Source of the DNA: Streptomyces sp. GSL17-111
Lineage (GTDB): Bacteria > Actinomycetota > Actinomycetes > Streptomycetales > Streptomycetaceae
NCBI RefSeq assembly: GCF_037911585.1
Contig: NZ_JBAJNS010000001.1
Span: 4,077,501 to 4,141,500, forward strand
Direction of reading: 5' to 3'
DNA length: 64,000 nt
In this document: positions 25,234 through 35,900 of the stretch, one piece after another
Position numbering within the stretch: position 1 is the first letter of the stretch
Layout of the letters: the number at the start of each line of letters is the position of its first letter
Notes under the pieces: generated by a model
The model's input: the letters and a program-made list of their open reading frames with translations, nothing else
Databases searched by the model: none
Told to the model about the DNA's origin: nothing
Position numbers and translations under genes: made by a program

Positions 25234-25551
25234 GGCACGTGCCGCGTGAGGGCCCTGTCCAGACCGTCAAACTTCCGGCCCCGCTTTTGTACACATACGG
25301 ACCATGACGCGCCCCCGGTCCGGGGCGATAGCCTTACCCCGTGATCAGCGCGATAGCCGTGCCCGGGGACGTAGGCGACGTGGCCCTCCCCGTACTCCGC
25401 CCGCGACATCGCGAGGCAGTGCCGGTTGCTGATCGAGTTTCCCGGCATACCGTCGAACTGGAACGGCCCGCGAGGGCGTCGACGTCTTGCCCTGTACGAC
25501 CGGACACCCCATCTGACGTCACGCAACGGCGCGCGACAGGAGCCAGAGGAC
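25234..25551 (+). promoter_or_regulatory. gdh upstream region with a possible leaderless upstream ORF
   Basis: 318 bp before gdh. TAGCCT at 25329-25334 looks like a -10 element, with GTG 6 nt later at 25341, the same spacing as at several leaderless starts in this window. The frame from this GTG stays open for 90 codons to 25613 and overlaps the start of gdh in another frame. It could be a regulatory upstream ORF or merely the transcript start. The encoded residues match nothing I know. The gdh Shine-Dalgarno (AGAGGA) is just before 25552. Confidence 0.35.
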
Positions 25552-28500
25552 ATGCAGACCAAGCTGGACGAAGCCAAGGCCGATCTGCTCGGGCGAGCCG
25601 CCCAGGCCGCTGAGGGCAGCCCCACCGGGAGTCTCCCGGTACAGGGGCTGACCCCGGAGGCACTGGGCGCGTATCTCCAGCGCTACTACCTGCACACGGC
25701 CCCGGAGGACCTGGCCGACCGGGAGCCCGTGGACGTGCTGGGGGCCGCCCTCTCGCACCACCGGCTCGCCCAGCAGCGCCCGCAGGGCACGGCGAACGTC
25801 CGGGTCTACACCCCCTCCGTCGAGGAGAACGGCTGGACCTGCACCCACACGGTCGTGGAGGTCGTCACCGACGACATGCCCTTCCTGGTCGACTCGGTCA
25901 CCAACGAGCTGACCCGCGAGGACCGCGGCATCCACGTCGTCATCCACCCGCAGGTGATCGTCCGCCGCGACGTGACCGGCAAGCTGCTGGAGGTGCTGGA
26001 CGCCGGGCGTGACCCGCTCTCCCCGGAGCCGAACACCCACCGGCCCGACCAGCTGCCGCCGGACGCCGTCACCGAGTCCTGGATCCACGTCGAGATCGAC
26101 CGGGAGACGGACGCGACGGACCTCCAGCAGATCACCCTGGACCTCCGCCGCGTCCTGTCCGACGTCCGGGAGGCCGTCGAGGACTGGCGCAAGATGCGCG
26201 GCACGGCCCTGGCCATCGCCGACGACCTCCCGAACGAGCCCACCGACGACCTGTCCGAGCAGGAGGTCACCGAGGCGCGCGAGCTGCTGCGCTGGCTCGC
26301 CGACGACCGCTTCACCTTCCTCGGCTACCGCGAGTACGAGCTGGCGCGCTCCACCGACGCGAGCGGGGAGCGGGCGGACGTGCTCAAGTCGGTGCCCGGC
26401 ACCGGCCTCGGCATCCTGCGGGCGGACCCGACGCACACCGCCGACGACGAGGGGCACCCCGTCTCGCCGTCGTTCAACCGCCTGAGCCCCGACGCCCGCG
26501 CCAAGGCGCACGAGCGCAGGCTGCTGGTGCTCACCAAGGCCAACAGCCGCGCGACCGTGCACCGCTCCTCGTACCTCGACTACGTCGGGGTGAAGAAGTT
26601 CGACGCCGACGGGAACGTCGTGGGCGAGCGCCGCTTCCTGGGCCTGTTCGCCGCGTCCGCCTTCGTCGAGAGCGTCCGGCAGATCCCCGTGATCCGCCGC
26701 AAGGTCGAGGCCGTGCTCTCGCACGCCGGCTTCACACCCGACAGCCACGACGGCCGGGACCTGCTCCAGATCCTGGAGACCTACCCGCGCGACGAGCTGT
26801 TCCAGATCCCCGTGGACGAGCTGCGCTCCATCGCGATCTCCGTCCTGTACCTCCAGGAGCGCCGCCGCCTGCGGCTGTTCCTCCGTCAGGACGAGTACGG
26901 CCGGTACTACTCCGCGCTCGTCTACCTCCCGCGCGACCGCTACACGACGAACGTGCGGCTGCGGCTCATCGACATCCTGCGGGAGGAACTGGGCGGCACC
27001 AGCGTCGACTTCACCGCCTGGAACACCGAGTCGGTCCTCTCCCGGCTGCACTTCGTCGTCCGCGTCGAGCCGGGCTCGCAGCTGGGCCGCCTCACCGACG
27101 CCGACGCCGACCGCATCGAGCACCGCCTCGCCGAGGCCGCCCGCTCCTGGGCCGACGGCTTCGCGGAGGCCCTGGTCGCCGAGTGCGGCGAGGAGCGGGC
27201 CGCCGAGCTGGGTCGCCGCTTCGGCACCCTCGGCAGCAACGCCTTCCCCGAGGGCTACAAGGAGGACTTCTCCCCCCGCGCGGCCGTCGCCGACCTCCAG
27301 CACCTGGCGCAGCTGGACGAGACGGGCGAGGGCTTCGCGCTGAGCCTGTACGAACCGGTCGGCGCCGCCCCCGGCGAACGACGCTTCAAGATCTACCGCA
27401 CCGGCGAGCCCGTCTCGCTCTCCGCCGTCCTGCCCATCCTCCAGGCGATGGGCGTGGAGGTCGTGGACGAGCGGCCCTACGAGCTGCGCACGGCCGACGG
27501 CACCCGGGTGTGGATCTACGACTTCGGGCTGCGGCTGCCGGAGCCCAGCGCGGACGCCCTGGGCGAGGACGCCCGCCGGCGCTTCCAGGACACCTTCGCC
27601 GCCGTCTGGCGCGGGCAGGCCGAGAACGACGGCGTCAACGCCCTCGTCCTGGCCGCCGGGCTGACCTGGCGGCAGGCCATGGTGCTGCGCGCCTACGCCC
27701 GCTACCTGTGGCAGGCGGGCGCGAAGTTCGGCCAGGCCACCATGGAGGAGACCCTCCGGCGCAACGTCCACACGACCCGGCTGCTGGTGAGCCTCTTCGA
27801 GGCGCGCCTCGCCCCCGAGCGGCAGCACGCGGGGCGGGAGCTGCTCGACGGGCTGCTGGAGGAGCTGGACGGCGCCCTGGACCAGGTGGCCAACCTGGAC
27901 GAGGACCGCATGCTGCGCTCCTTCCTCACCGTCATCAAAGCCACCCTGCGCACCAACTACTTCCAGCGCACCGACGACGGCGAGCTGCACGACTACGTGT
28001 CGATGAAGCTCGACCCGCAGGCCATCCCCGACCTGCCCGCACCCCGTCCCTCCTACGAGATCTGGGTGTACTCGCCCCGGGTGGAGGGCGTGCACCTGCG
28101 CTTCGGCAAGGTCGCCCGCGGCGGCCTGCGCTGGTCGGACCGCAAGGAGGACTTCCGCACGGAGATCCTCGGCCTGGTGAAGGCCCAGGAGGTCAAGAAC
28201 ACGGTCATCGTGCCCGTCGGCGCGAAGGGCGGTTTCGTCGGCAAGCGGCTGCCGGACCCGGCCGTGGACCGGGACGCGTGGCTGGCCGAGGGCATCGCCT
28301 GCTACCGCACGTTCATCTCCGGGATGCTGGACATCACCGACAACCTGCTGAACGGCGAGGTGCTGCCGCCCAAGGACGTCGTCCGGCACGACGAGGACGA
28401 CACCTACCTCGTCGTCGCCGCCGACAAGGGCACGGCCACCTTCTCCGACATCGCCAACGAGGTCGCCGTCTCCTACGGCTTCTGGTTGGGTGACGCCTTC

Positions 28501-30528
28501 GCCTCCGGCGGCTCGGCAGGTTACGACCACAAGGGCATGGGCATCACGGCGCGCGGCGCCTGGGAGTCCGTCAAGCGGCACTTCCGCGAGCTGGACCACG
28601 ACACGCAGACGCAGGACTTCACGGTCGTCGGCGTCGGCGACATGTCCGGTGACGTCTTCGGCAACGGCATGCTGCTGAGCGAGCACATCCGCCTGGTCGC
28701 CGCCTTCGACCACCGGCACATCTTCGTCGACCCGGATCCGGACGCCGCGACCTCGTACGAGGAACGCCGTCGGCTGTTCGAGCTGCCCCGGTCCTCCTGG
28801 GCGGACTACGACACCGACAAGATCTCCGCGGGCGGCGGCGTCTTCCCGCGCAGCGCCAAGTCGGTGCCCGTCTCACCACAGCTGCGCGAGGCCCTCGGCC
28901 TGGAGTCCTCCGCCGCGAAGCTGACGCCGTCGGAGCTGATGCAGGCCATCCTCCAGGCACCGGTCGACCTGCTGTGGAACGGCGGTATCGGCACGTACGT
29001 GAAGGCGTCGGGCGAGAGCCACCAGGACGTCGGCGACAAGGCCAACGACGCGATCCGCGTCAACGGCAGCGACGTGCGGGCCCGCGTCGTCGGCGAGGGC
29101 GGAAACCTCGGCCTCACCCAGCTCGGGCGCATCGAGTACGCCCTGTGCGGCGGCAAGGTCAACAACGACGCCATCGACAACTGCGCCGGAGTGGACACCT
29201 CCGACCACGAGGTCAACATCAAGATCCTCCTCAACGCCGTCGTCGGCAACGGGGACATGACCGTCAAGCACCGCAACGCCCTGCTGGCCGAGATGACCGA
29301 CGAGGTCGGCGAGCTGGTCCTGCGCACCAACTACGCGCAGAACGTGGCGCTGGCCAACGCCCTGGAGACGGCCCCCGGCCTGCTCCAGGCCCACGCCCGC
29401 TTCATGCGCGCCCTCTCCCGTTCCGGTCGGCTGGACCGCTCGCTGGAGCACCTGCCCTCCGACCGGCAGATCCGGGAGCGGCAGACCAGCGGGCAGGGCC
29501 TCACCCAGCCCGAGCTGGCGGTGCTGCTGGCCTACGCCAAGATCACCGTCACCGAGGCGCTGATCGGCACCGACCTGCCCGACGACCCGTACCTGCGGAA
29601 GCTGGCCCACTCCTACTTCCCCCGGGCGCTGCGCGAGCGGTTCCCCGACGAGATCGACCACCACGCGCTGCGCCGTCAGATCGTCACCACCGTGCTCGTC
29701 AACGACACGGTGAACACGGGCGGTTCGACGTTCCTGCACCGGCTGCGGGAGGAGTCGGGGGCCACGACCGAGGAGATCGTGCGCGCGCACACCGCCGCCC
29801 GGGCCATCTTCGACATGGCCCGGGTGTGGGACGAGGTCGAGACGCTCGACAACCGGGTCGCCGCCGAGACGCAGACCCGCATCCGGCTGCACAGCCGCCG
29901 CCTCGTGGAGCGCGCGACCCGCTGGCTGCTGGGCAACCGGCCGCAGCCGCTCCTGCTCGCCGAGACCGTGGAGGTCTTCAGCGAGCGGGTGGAGACGGTG
30001 TGGTCGCAGCTCCCCGCCCTCCTCAAGGGCGAGGACCTGGCCTGGTTCGAGGCGATTCACGAGGAGCTGGAGAACGCGGGCGTGCCCTCCGAGCTCGCCC
30101 GCCGCGTCGCCGGGTTCTCCTCGGTCTTCCCGGCCCTGGACATCGTGGCCGTCGCCGACCGCACGGGACGCGAGCTCCTGGACGTCGCCGAGGTGTACTA
30201 CGACCTCGCCGACCGGCTGAACATCACCCAGCTCCAGGACCGCGTCAGCGAACTGCCGCGCGCCGACCGGTGGCAGTCCATGGCCCGCGCCGCGATCCGC
30301 GAGGACCTGTACGCCGCGCACCAGCTGCTCACGGCGGACGTGCTGTCGGGCGGGGACGCCACGGCGACCGCCGAGCAGCGGTTCAAGGCCTGGGAGGAGA
30401 AGAACGCCGCGATCCTCGGGCGCGCCCGGGCGACGCTGGAGGAGATCCACAACTCCGAGACGTTCGACCTGGCGAACCTGTCGGTCGCCATGCGCACCAT
30501 GCGCACCCTGCTGCGCAGCAACCGCTGA
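25552..30528 (+). CDS. gdh: NAD-specific glutamate dehydrogenase, large (180-kDa) class
   Basis: A 1658-residue enzyme of the L_180 class, first described from Streptomyces clavuligerus, which oxidatively deaminates glutamate to 2-oxoglutarate with NAD. A long N-terminal ACT-like regulatory region (about 1-700) precedes the catalytic domain. The catalytic core includes 'KVARGGLRWSDRKEDFRTE' and the lysine-containing 'VKNTVIVPVGAKGGFVGK'; the nucleotide-binding part has 'VVGVGDMSGDVFGNGML'. ATG 25552 follows 'agccagaggac'; an upstream in-frame ATG (25426) would add residues unlike the family. It is a lone transcription unit closed by a 24-bp terminator stem. Confidence 0.96.
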   Translation: MQTKLDEAKADLLGRAAQAAEGSPTGSLPVQGLTPEALGAYLQRYYLHTAPEDLADREPVDVLGAALSHHRLAQQRPQGTANVRVYTPSVEENGWTCTHTVVEVVTDDMPFLVDSVTNELTREDRGIHVVIHPQVIVRRDVTGKLLEVLDAGRDPLSPEPNTHRPDQLPPDAVTESWIHVEIDRETDATDLQQITLDLRRVLSDVREAVEDWRKMRGTALAIADDLPNEPTDDLSEQEVTEARELLRWLADDRFTFLGYREYELARSTDASGERADVLKSVPGTGLGILRADPTHTADDEGHPVSPSFNRLSPDARAKAHERRLLVLTKANSRATVHRSSYLDYVGVKKFDADGNVVGERRFLGLFAASAFVESVRQIPVIRRKVEAVLSHAGFTPDSHDGRDLLQILETYPRDELFQIPVDELRSIAISVLYLQERRRLRLFLRQDEYGRYYSALVYLPRDRYTTNVRLRLIDILREELGGTSVDFTAWNTESVLSRLHFVVRVEPGSQLGRLTDADADRIEHRLAEAARSWADGFAEALVAECGEERAAELGRRFGTLGSNAFPEGYKEDFSPRAAVADLQHLAQLDETGEGFALSLYEPVGAAPGERRFKIYRTGEPVSLSAVLPILQAMGVEVVDERPYELRTADGTRVWIYDFGLRLPEPSADALGEDARRRFQDTFAAVWRGQAENDGVNALVLAAGLTWRQAMVLRAYARYLWQAGAKFGQATMEETLRRNVHTTRLLVSLFEARLAPERQHAGRELLDGLLEELDGALDQVANLDEDRMLRSFLTVIKATLRTNYFQRTDDGELHDYVSMKLDPQAIPDLPAPRPSYEIWVYSPRVEGVHLRFGKVARGGLRWSDRKEDFRTEILGLVKAQEVKNTVIVPVGAKGGFVGKRLPDPAVDRDAWLAEGIACYRTFISGMLDITDNLLNGEVLPPKDVVRHDEDDTYLVVAADKGTATFSDIANEVAVSYGFWLGDAFASGGSAGYDHKGMGITARGAWESVKRHFRELDHDTQTQDFTVVGVGDMSGDVFGNGMLLSEHIRLVAAFDHRHIFVDPDPDAATSYEERRRLFELPRSSWADYDTDKISAGGGVFPRSAKSVPVSPQLREALGLESSAAKLTPSELMQAILQAPVDLLWNGGIGTYVKASGESHQDVGDKANDAIRVNGSDVRARVVGEGGNLGLTQLGRIEYALCGGKVNNDAIDNCAGVDTSDHEVNIKILLNAVVGNGDMTVKHRNALLAEMTDEVGELVLRTNYAQNVALANALETAPGLLQAHARFMRALSRSGRLDRSLEHLPSDRQIRERQTSGQGLTQPELAVLLAYAKITVTEALIGTDLPDDPYLRKLAHSYFPRALRERFPDEIDHHALRRQIVTTVLVNDTVNTGGSTFLHRLREESGATTEEIVRAHTAARAIFDMARVWDEVETLDNRVAAETQTRIRLHSRRLVERATRWLLGNRPQPLLLAETVEVFSERVETVWSQLPALLKGEDLAWFEAIHEELENAGVPSELARRVAGFSSVFPALDIVAVADRTGRELLDVAEVYYDLADRLNITQLQDRVSELPRADRWQSMARAAIREDLYAAHQLLTADVLSGGDATATAEQRFKAWEEKNAAILGRARATLEEIHNSETFDLANLSVAMRTMRTLLRSNR

Positions 30529-30533
30529 CGGCG

Positions 30534-30587
30534 GCGCACGACCGCGGGCCGGACGGGCTGCTCCCCGTCCGGCCCGCGGTCGTGCGC
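30534..30587. terminator. Bidirectional terminator between gdh and the GT2-TagF gene
   Basis: Perfect 24-bp arms (30534-30557 and 30564-30587) with a 6-nt loop fill the 64-bp gap between two converging genes. It almost certainly terminates both. Confidence 0.92.
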
Positions 30588-30592
30588 GCGTC

Positions 30593-32797
30593 CTACACGC
30601 CGGAGCGCGTGGAGCGCAGCGTCTCCGCCGGACGCACGACGCGCGGTGCGGGCGGGGGCAGCGGGGCCGGCCTGCGCTCGTGCGGCGGGACGACGGGCGC
30701 GAGACCGGCGCCGTCCAGGAAGACGGCCCGCACGACGCGCTCGGCCGCGTGCCCGTCGTCGTAGGGGCAGAACCGCTCCCGGAACGCCGCCCGCAGCTCC
30801 GCGCCCTGCGGCGCCCGCCAGGCGCCGCTGTGGAACAGCCGCACCAGCGTGGGAAGGTCGCGGACGACCGGCCCGGGCGGCGCGGTGGTGAGGTCGAAGT
30901 AGGTGCCCCGGGTGGCCCGGTAGGTCTCCCAGTCGTCGGCGTGGATGACGATGGGCCGGTCCAGGTTGGCGAAGTCGAACATCAGCGGCGCGTAGTCGGT
31001 GACCAGCACGTCGGCCGCCAGGCACAGCCGGGTCGCCGAACGGTGGGGGCCGCGCGGTGCGCCGCCGTCGAGCACGGTGAAGCCGGGGCCCAGCGTGTGG
31101 GCGAGCCGGGCGAGGTCCAGCCGGGGCCGCCCGCGCAGGTAGTCCCGTTCGGCGGGCGCGTACAGGACGGCCACGGTGCCGGGCGGCACACCGAGCTCGG
31201 CCCGGATGCGGGCGACGTCGTCGGCCGTGGCCCGGTACATGACGTCGTTGCGCGGCGCACCGTACTCCAGCGTCGTGTACGCGCCGGGGTAGGCCCGTTC
31301 GCGGGCGAGGGTGGAGTGCCGGTTGGCGGAGACGCTGTAGTCCCAGGCGTCGATGCGGGACAGGAGCGTCGCGAAGTCGGTGCCGAGCCCGGCCACCGGG
31401 TGGTTGCCGAGGTCCAGGCCCTCCCGGGCGAGCGGCGTGCCCACGTGGGTGCGCACGAGGGTCTGGCCCTGCCGCTTGCGCAGCCCCGGCTCGACGTCCC
31501 CGCTGGTCACCAGGTACTTGGCCCGCGCCAGGGCGCGCCAGTGCGCCGCCGAGCCCGGCTGGAGGCGTCGCACCCTGCGGTGCAGGTCCGGTGCCTCCTC
31601 GGCGGTGCCCACCCAGGCGGTGCGCAGCCCGGGGACGAGCCGGCGGGCGGTGGCCTCCAATGCCGCCGGGTCGCCCGCGTAGCCGCCCTCGGCCGGGGCG
31701 GCGAAGACGGCCAGCGCCGGGTCGACGCGCCGGCGCAGGTGGATCCGGTAGTACGTCCGCATCAGCGGGCCCCGCACGGCGCGTACAGCGGCGCGTAGAC
31801 GCCGTCGCAGGCTCCCCGCCGCCCACAGCAGCCGGAACGTGCGCCGGGCGCCGAGCCGGAGCAGCAGGTGCCGCAGGTCGGTGCGCCCGGCGGCGTCCCG
31901 GTAGCGCGCGCACTGCTTGCCGCTGCGCCGGAAGAACTCCGCGCGGGCGGAACGCGGCAGCCGTCCGGGCGCCAGGATGACGGAGACCAGGTGGTCGCTC
32001 ATGCGGCGGTAGAGCATCGGCCGCCACCGTGCGAACCGCTGCTGTTCGCCGACGAGCGCGAAGACGCGGTCGTACTGGCCGAAGACGTCGAAGTGCCGCC
32101 GGGGGGCCTGCGCCAGCAGCCCGCCGGACCTGCGGCGCCGGTGCTGGACGCACACGCGGTCCAGCACGGTGACGGCCTCGGCCGTCAGCAGCGTCCACCA
32201 GGTGAAGGGCACGCCCTCGTAGGCGCCTGGTGGGAACCGCAGGCCGCCCCGGAGCAGGAACTCCCGCCGGTAGGCCTTGTTCCACGCGACGGCGGGCAGC
32301 CGGAGCAGCCCGGGCCGGTCCTGTGCGCGGAAGACCTGCGGCTCGCGGTGGTCCAGCATGCCGGCGGGGACGCTCCGTTCGATGCGGCCGTGCCAGAAGG
32401 CGCGCTCGTGGTCGAAGACGAGGACGTCGGGACCCGCGGTGTCCTCCAGCCGGTCGGCGACGGCCTGGAGCGCGCCGGGGGCCAGTGCGTCGTCGCTGTC
32501 GAGGAAGAGGACGTAGTCGCCGCGCGCGTGCAGCATCCCGGCGTTGCGGGCCGGCCCCGGCCCGCCCGGTTCCGGCAGCCGCAGGACCGTCACCCGCCGG
32601 TCGGTCCCGGCCGCCTCGGCGAGGAGGCCGCCGCAGCCGTCGGGGGAGCCGTCGTCCACCGCGAGGAGCTCGAAGTCGGTGAAGGACTGGGAGAGAACGG
32701 ACTCCAGGCACTCGGGCAGGTAGGCATGGACCTGGTGGGCGGGAACGATGATGCTGAAGCGGGGCACGGCACACATCCCAGGGGTGGGCGCGGTCAC
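30593..32797 (-). CDS. Bifunctional GT2 glycosyltransferase / CDP-glycerol glycerophosphotransferase
   Basis: A 734-residue fusion. The N-terminal third is a GT-A family 2 glycosyltransferase ('FSIIVPAHQVHAYLPECLES', 'LLAVDDGSPDG', 'GDYVLFLDSDDALAPG'). The C-terminal half resembles TagF-type polyglycerolphosphate polymerases ('VLYAPAERDYLRGRPRLD', 'LVTDYAPLMFDFANLDRPIV', 'DLTTAPPGPVV'). Such fusions build teichoic-acid-like wall polymers in actinobacteria; the exact polymer is not predictable. The GTG start is taken at 32797; ATG 32776 is an alternative. It lies downstream of, and in the same direction as, the FHA-FtsK gene, 137 bp away. Confidence 0.9.
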   Translation of the reverse strand: MTAPTPGMCAVPRFSIIVPAHQVHAYLPECLESVLSQSFTDFELLAVDDGSPDGCGGLLAEAAGTDRRVTVLRLPEPGGPGPARNAGMLHARGDYVLFLDSDDALAPGALQAVADRLEDTAGPDVLVFDHERAFWHGRIERSVPAGMLDHREPQVFRAQDRPGLLRLPAVAWNKAYRREFLLRGGLRFPPGAYEGVPFTWWTLLTAEAVTVLDRVCVQHRRRRSGGLLAQAPRRHFDVFGQYDRVFALVGEQQRFARWRPMLYRRMSDHLVSVILAPGRLPRSARAEFFRRSGKQCARYRDAAGRTDLRHLLLRLGARRTFRLLWAAGSLRRRLRAAVRAVRGPLMRTYYRIHLRRRVDPALAVFAAPAEGGYAGDPAALEATARRLVPGLRTAWVGTAEEAPDLHRRVRRLQPGSAAHWRALARAKYLVTSGDVEPGLRKRQGQTLVRTHVGTPLAREGLDLGNHPVAGLGTDFATLLSRIDAWDYSVSANRHSTLARERAYPGAYTTLEYGAPRNDVMYRATADDVARIRAELGVPPGTVAVLYAPAERDYLRGRPRLDLARLAHTLGPGFTVLDGGAPRGPHRSATRLCLAADVLVTDYAPLMFDFANLDRPIVIHADDWETYRATRGTYFDLTTAPPGPVVRDLPTLVRLFHSGAWRAPQGAELRAAFRERFCPYDDGHAAERVVRAVFLDGAGLAPVVPPHERRPAPLPPPAPRVVRPAETLRSTRSGV

Positions 32798-32934
32798 GGG
32801 GCCGGTCTGTTAAGCCGATAATGCGTGGCGCGCACGCGGTGCCACGCCATCCGGACCACCGCACCGCGTTTCCCACTCGACCGGCCCACCCGGGAGTACC
32901 CCATCCGTGGGCGTGTGCTCTCCGCTCCGGGCCG

Positions 32935-35900
32935 CTACGCCAGCGGCGGCACCGGCACCGCCCCGGACTCGGCCGTCGCCCGCTCCATCGCGCTGGCCAG
33001 CAGCGCCAGGTCCGTCGGACCGTTGCCCATCTCACGGACGGGCCGCCGGGTGGGCGGGTCACCGGCCCGCTGCCAGTCCAGCGGCAGGACCGTGGGGCGC
33101 TGCGTCGCCGTGCGCGGGATCCGGGCGGTGACGCGCCCGGCCTGGAACGGCGTCGAGGAGCCGTCCGGGCGGTGGAGCACCCCGCGCCCGGGCGGGCCGC
33201 CCCCGTCCGGGGAACCGCCGAGGGCGACGCGCAGCGCCGACCCCTGGTCGGCCACGGTGTGGGCGGTCCGGTCCGGCCGGCCCGTGGCCGAGACGAGGTG
33301 CACGCCGAGCCGCACGCCCTCCCGGGCGACCGTCTCCAGCGCGCGCACCACCGACCCCGCCGCCGGACGGCCCGGGTTGCCCAGGGCGGGGGCGACGAGG
33401 GCGTCGAGGTCGTCGACCAGCACGACCAGCCGGGGCAGCACCGGGCCGGGGGCGCCCCCTGCGGTGCGCGGACGAAGCCGGAGCGTGCCCCGGTCGGCGT
33501 CCACGCCGCTCCCCGCGAGGTCCGGAACCGGCGGGGCGCCCTCGGGGCCGCCGGTGCCGGCCGTCGCGGCAGTGCTGTGTCCGGGCAGGGCGTGCGTCTC
33601 GTAGGCCTCGCCCTCCAGCAGCTCGGCGCGCCGCTTCAGCTCACCGCTCAGGGCCTGGGCGAACGCCCGCATCCGCACCGGATCGCCGGCGTTCAGGTAC
33701 GTCGACGCGTGCGGCAGCTCCGTGGCCGCCCGCAGCGTCCGGCCGGTGCCGCCGTCCACGAGCAGGAGTGCCAGCCGGTCGGGGCGGTCGCCCGCCGCGA
33801 GGGCCGCCGCGACCGAGCAGATCAGCTCCGACTTGCCGCTGCCCGCCGCACCGCTGATCAGCAGGTGGCTGCGTGCCGTCGCCAGGTCCACGTCGACGGG
33901 CCCGCGCGGACCGGCGCCGAGGACGAGGGCGGCACCGGGCGGCGCCACCGGCTCCGGCCAGCGGGCCAGCACCGCGGCCGGGGTGGCCCGGGCCAGGCCG
34001 AGCTCCTCCAGCAGCCGGGAGCCGTCCGGCAGCGGAGCGGCGTGCCGGGGCGCCGGAACGCCCGCCTCCACGGCCTCCGCCTCGCGCAGCGGGGCGAGCG
34101 CGCGGGCCACCCGCTCGGCCCAGGCGGGGGACACGCCGTCCACCGTGGCGGGCTCGCCCGCGCGGTCCCCGCCCCGGCGCACGACGCGGACGGCCGTGGC
34201 GACGGCCCCGCTGAGCAGCCCCACCGCACCGCACTCCCGGAAGGCGGGCAGCACGGTGTTCGCGGCGGCCAGCGTCTCGGACTGCGGGGACGACGGCGTC
34301 GCGGGGGCCGTCTCGGCCAGACACAGCACGTGCACCCCCGCCGCCGCGCCGCCCGACGTGAGCCGGGCCACCGACTCGCGCAGCGCGGCCGAGCCGGGGT
34401 CGCCGTCCACGACGAGCACCGTGGCGGGACCGGTGTGGCGGGCGGCGGCGGCCATGACGTCCGCCCGTTCGGCGCTCGTCCACTCGGGGCCGAGCGGGCT
34501 CTCCTCCAGCCGCCGCGCGAGCTCCGCCGTGCGCGCGGTGGCCTGCTCGCGGTCGAACGCGAACAGCAGACGGCAGTCCTGGCCGTGGGCCGGGCGCAGG
34601 TGCGGCAGCCAGCCGAGCCAGGACCAGTCCCGGGTACGGGTCGTGCCCCGGCCGGAGGCCAGCAGCACGATCTCCAGCCCGCCGGGCGGGTGCAGGGTCA
34701 CGAGTTGGGCCAGCACCGAACGGGCCAGTGACAGCAGCCGGGACCGGGGACCGGCCAGCCCGAGGGAGCCCGCCTCGCGCAGCGACACCGTCACCGGACT
34801 GCCCGCGCGGGCCCCGTGATGGGCGGTGCCCAGGCGGACCGTCAGGGCGTCCTGGTGGGCGGGGTGCCGCTCCCACAGGCGGGGGCCGGGTCCGAGGGCG
34901 GTGAGCAGGATCTCGGCCGCGTCCGGCCAGCGGCCCGGATCGGGTGCGGGTACCGGGCCACCGGGTGCGGCCGCTGCGGGCCCGGGGGAGCGCTCGCCGG
35001 CCTCGGGGGCGTTCCGCTTGCCCGACAGGCGGCGGGCCCAGGCGCTCATCCCGCGCACGGCCCGCCGCTCCACGGCGGCCCGGTCCGACCCCGCAGGCCC
35101 GCCGGGCAGGCTGGGCGTGGGGGGACCGGGCGTGGGCGGGCCGGGGGGCGGCAGGAACGGCGTGGGCGCGCCCGCCAGTCCGGAGCCGTGTGTGACGCCG
35201 CCCGTCGGCCCGGCGGCCGTCCCCGAGGGGCCGCCCCGGCCCCGGGCCCCCTCCGGCCCGGCCTGTTCCGGGACGAAGGCCAGCGCCGCGCCCTGTCGGC
35301 CTGCGGCCTCCGGACTCCGCCGGGGCGCGGGGGCGCCCGGCTCGGGAGCCACGGCCACCGGGTCCGTCCGCAACCGCAGCACGGACTCGCCCACCCGCAG
35401 GGACGTGCCCGGCCGCAGCGCGACCGGGCGCTCTCCGACGGGGACGCCGTCGGCCGTGGTGCCGTTGGTGGAACCGAGGTCCGCCACGGTCACGGAACCG
35501 GTCTCCGCGACCGTCACGACGCAGTGCAGCCGCGACACGTCCGGATCGTCCAGCACGACGTCCGCGTCGGCCGAGCGCCCGATGCGGACGTGGCCACCGT
35601 GCAGCAGGTGGACGCCGCCCGCGTCCGGCCCGGCGACGACGTGCAGCCGGGGGCCGCTCGGCGCCGGGGCGGCGGGGGGCTCGAAGGGCTGGTGCAGGGA
35701 GACGACGGCGCCGTCGACGAGCGGTGGCTCGCCGAGCGTGTGCCGCTGGGCGTCGAGCCGCCTGCCGCCCACGAAGACGGCGGCCGACTCACCCTCCCGC
35801 GACGGCGCGGCGGGCGCGGCGGCGCCCGCGCACGCGGCGGCCCACGCGGCGGACAGGCCGCCGGTGACGGCGGCGAGCACGGTGCCGGGCGGCGCGGTGA

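Noticed and set aside
25519..28719. A 1066-codon open frame on the minus strand
   Set aside because: Antisense to gdh with the same low-complexity Val/Gly/Gln/His composition; no domain or ribosome site.
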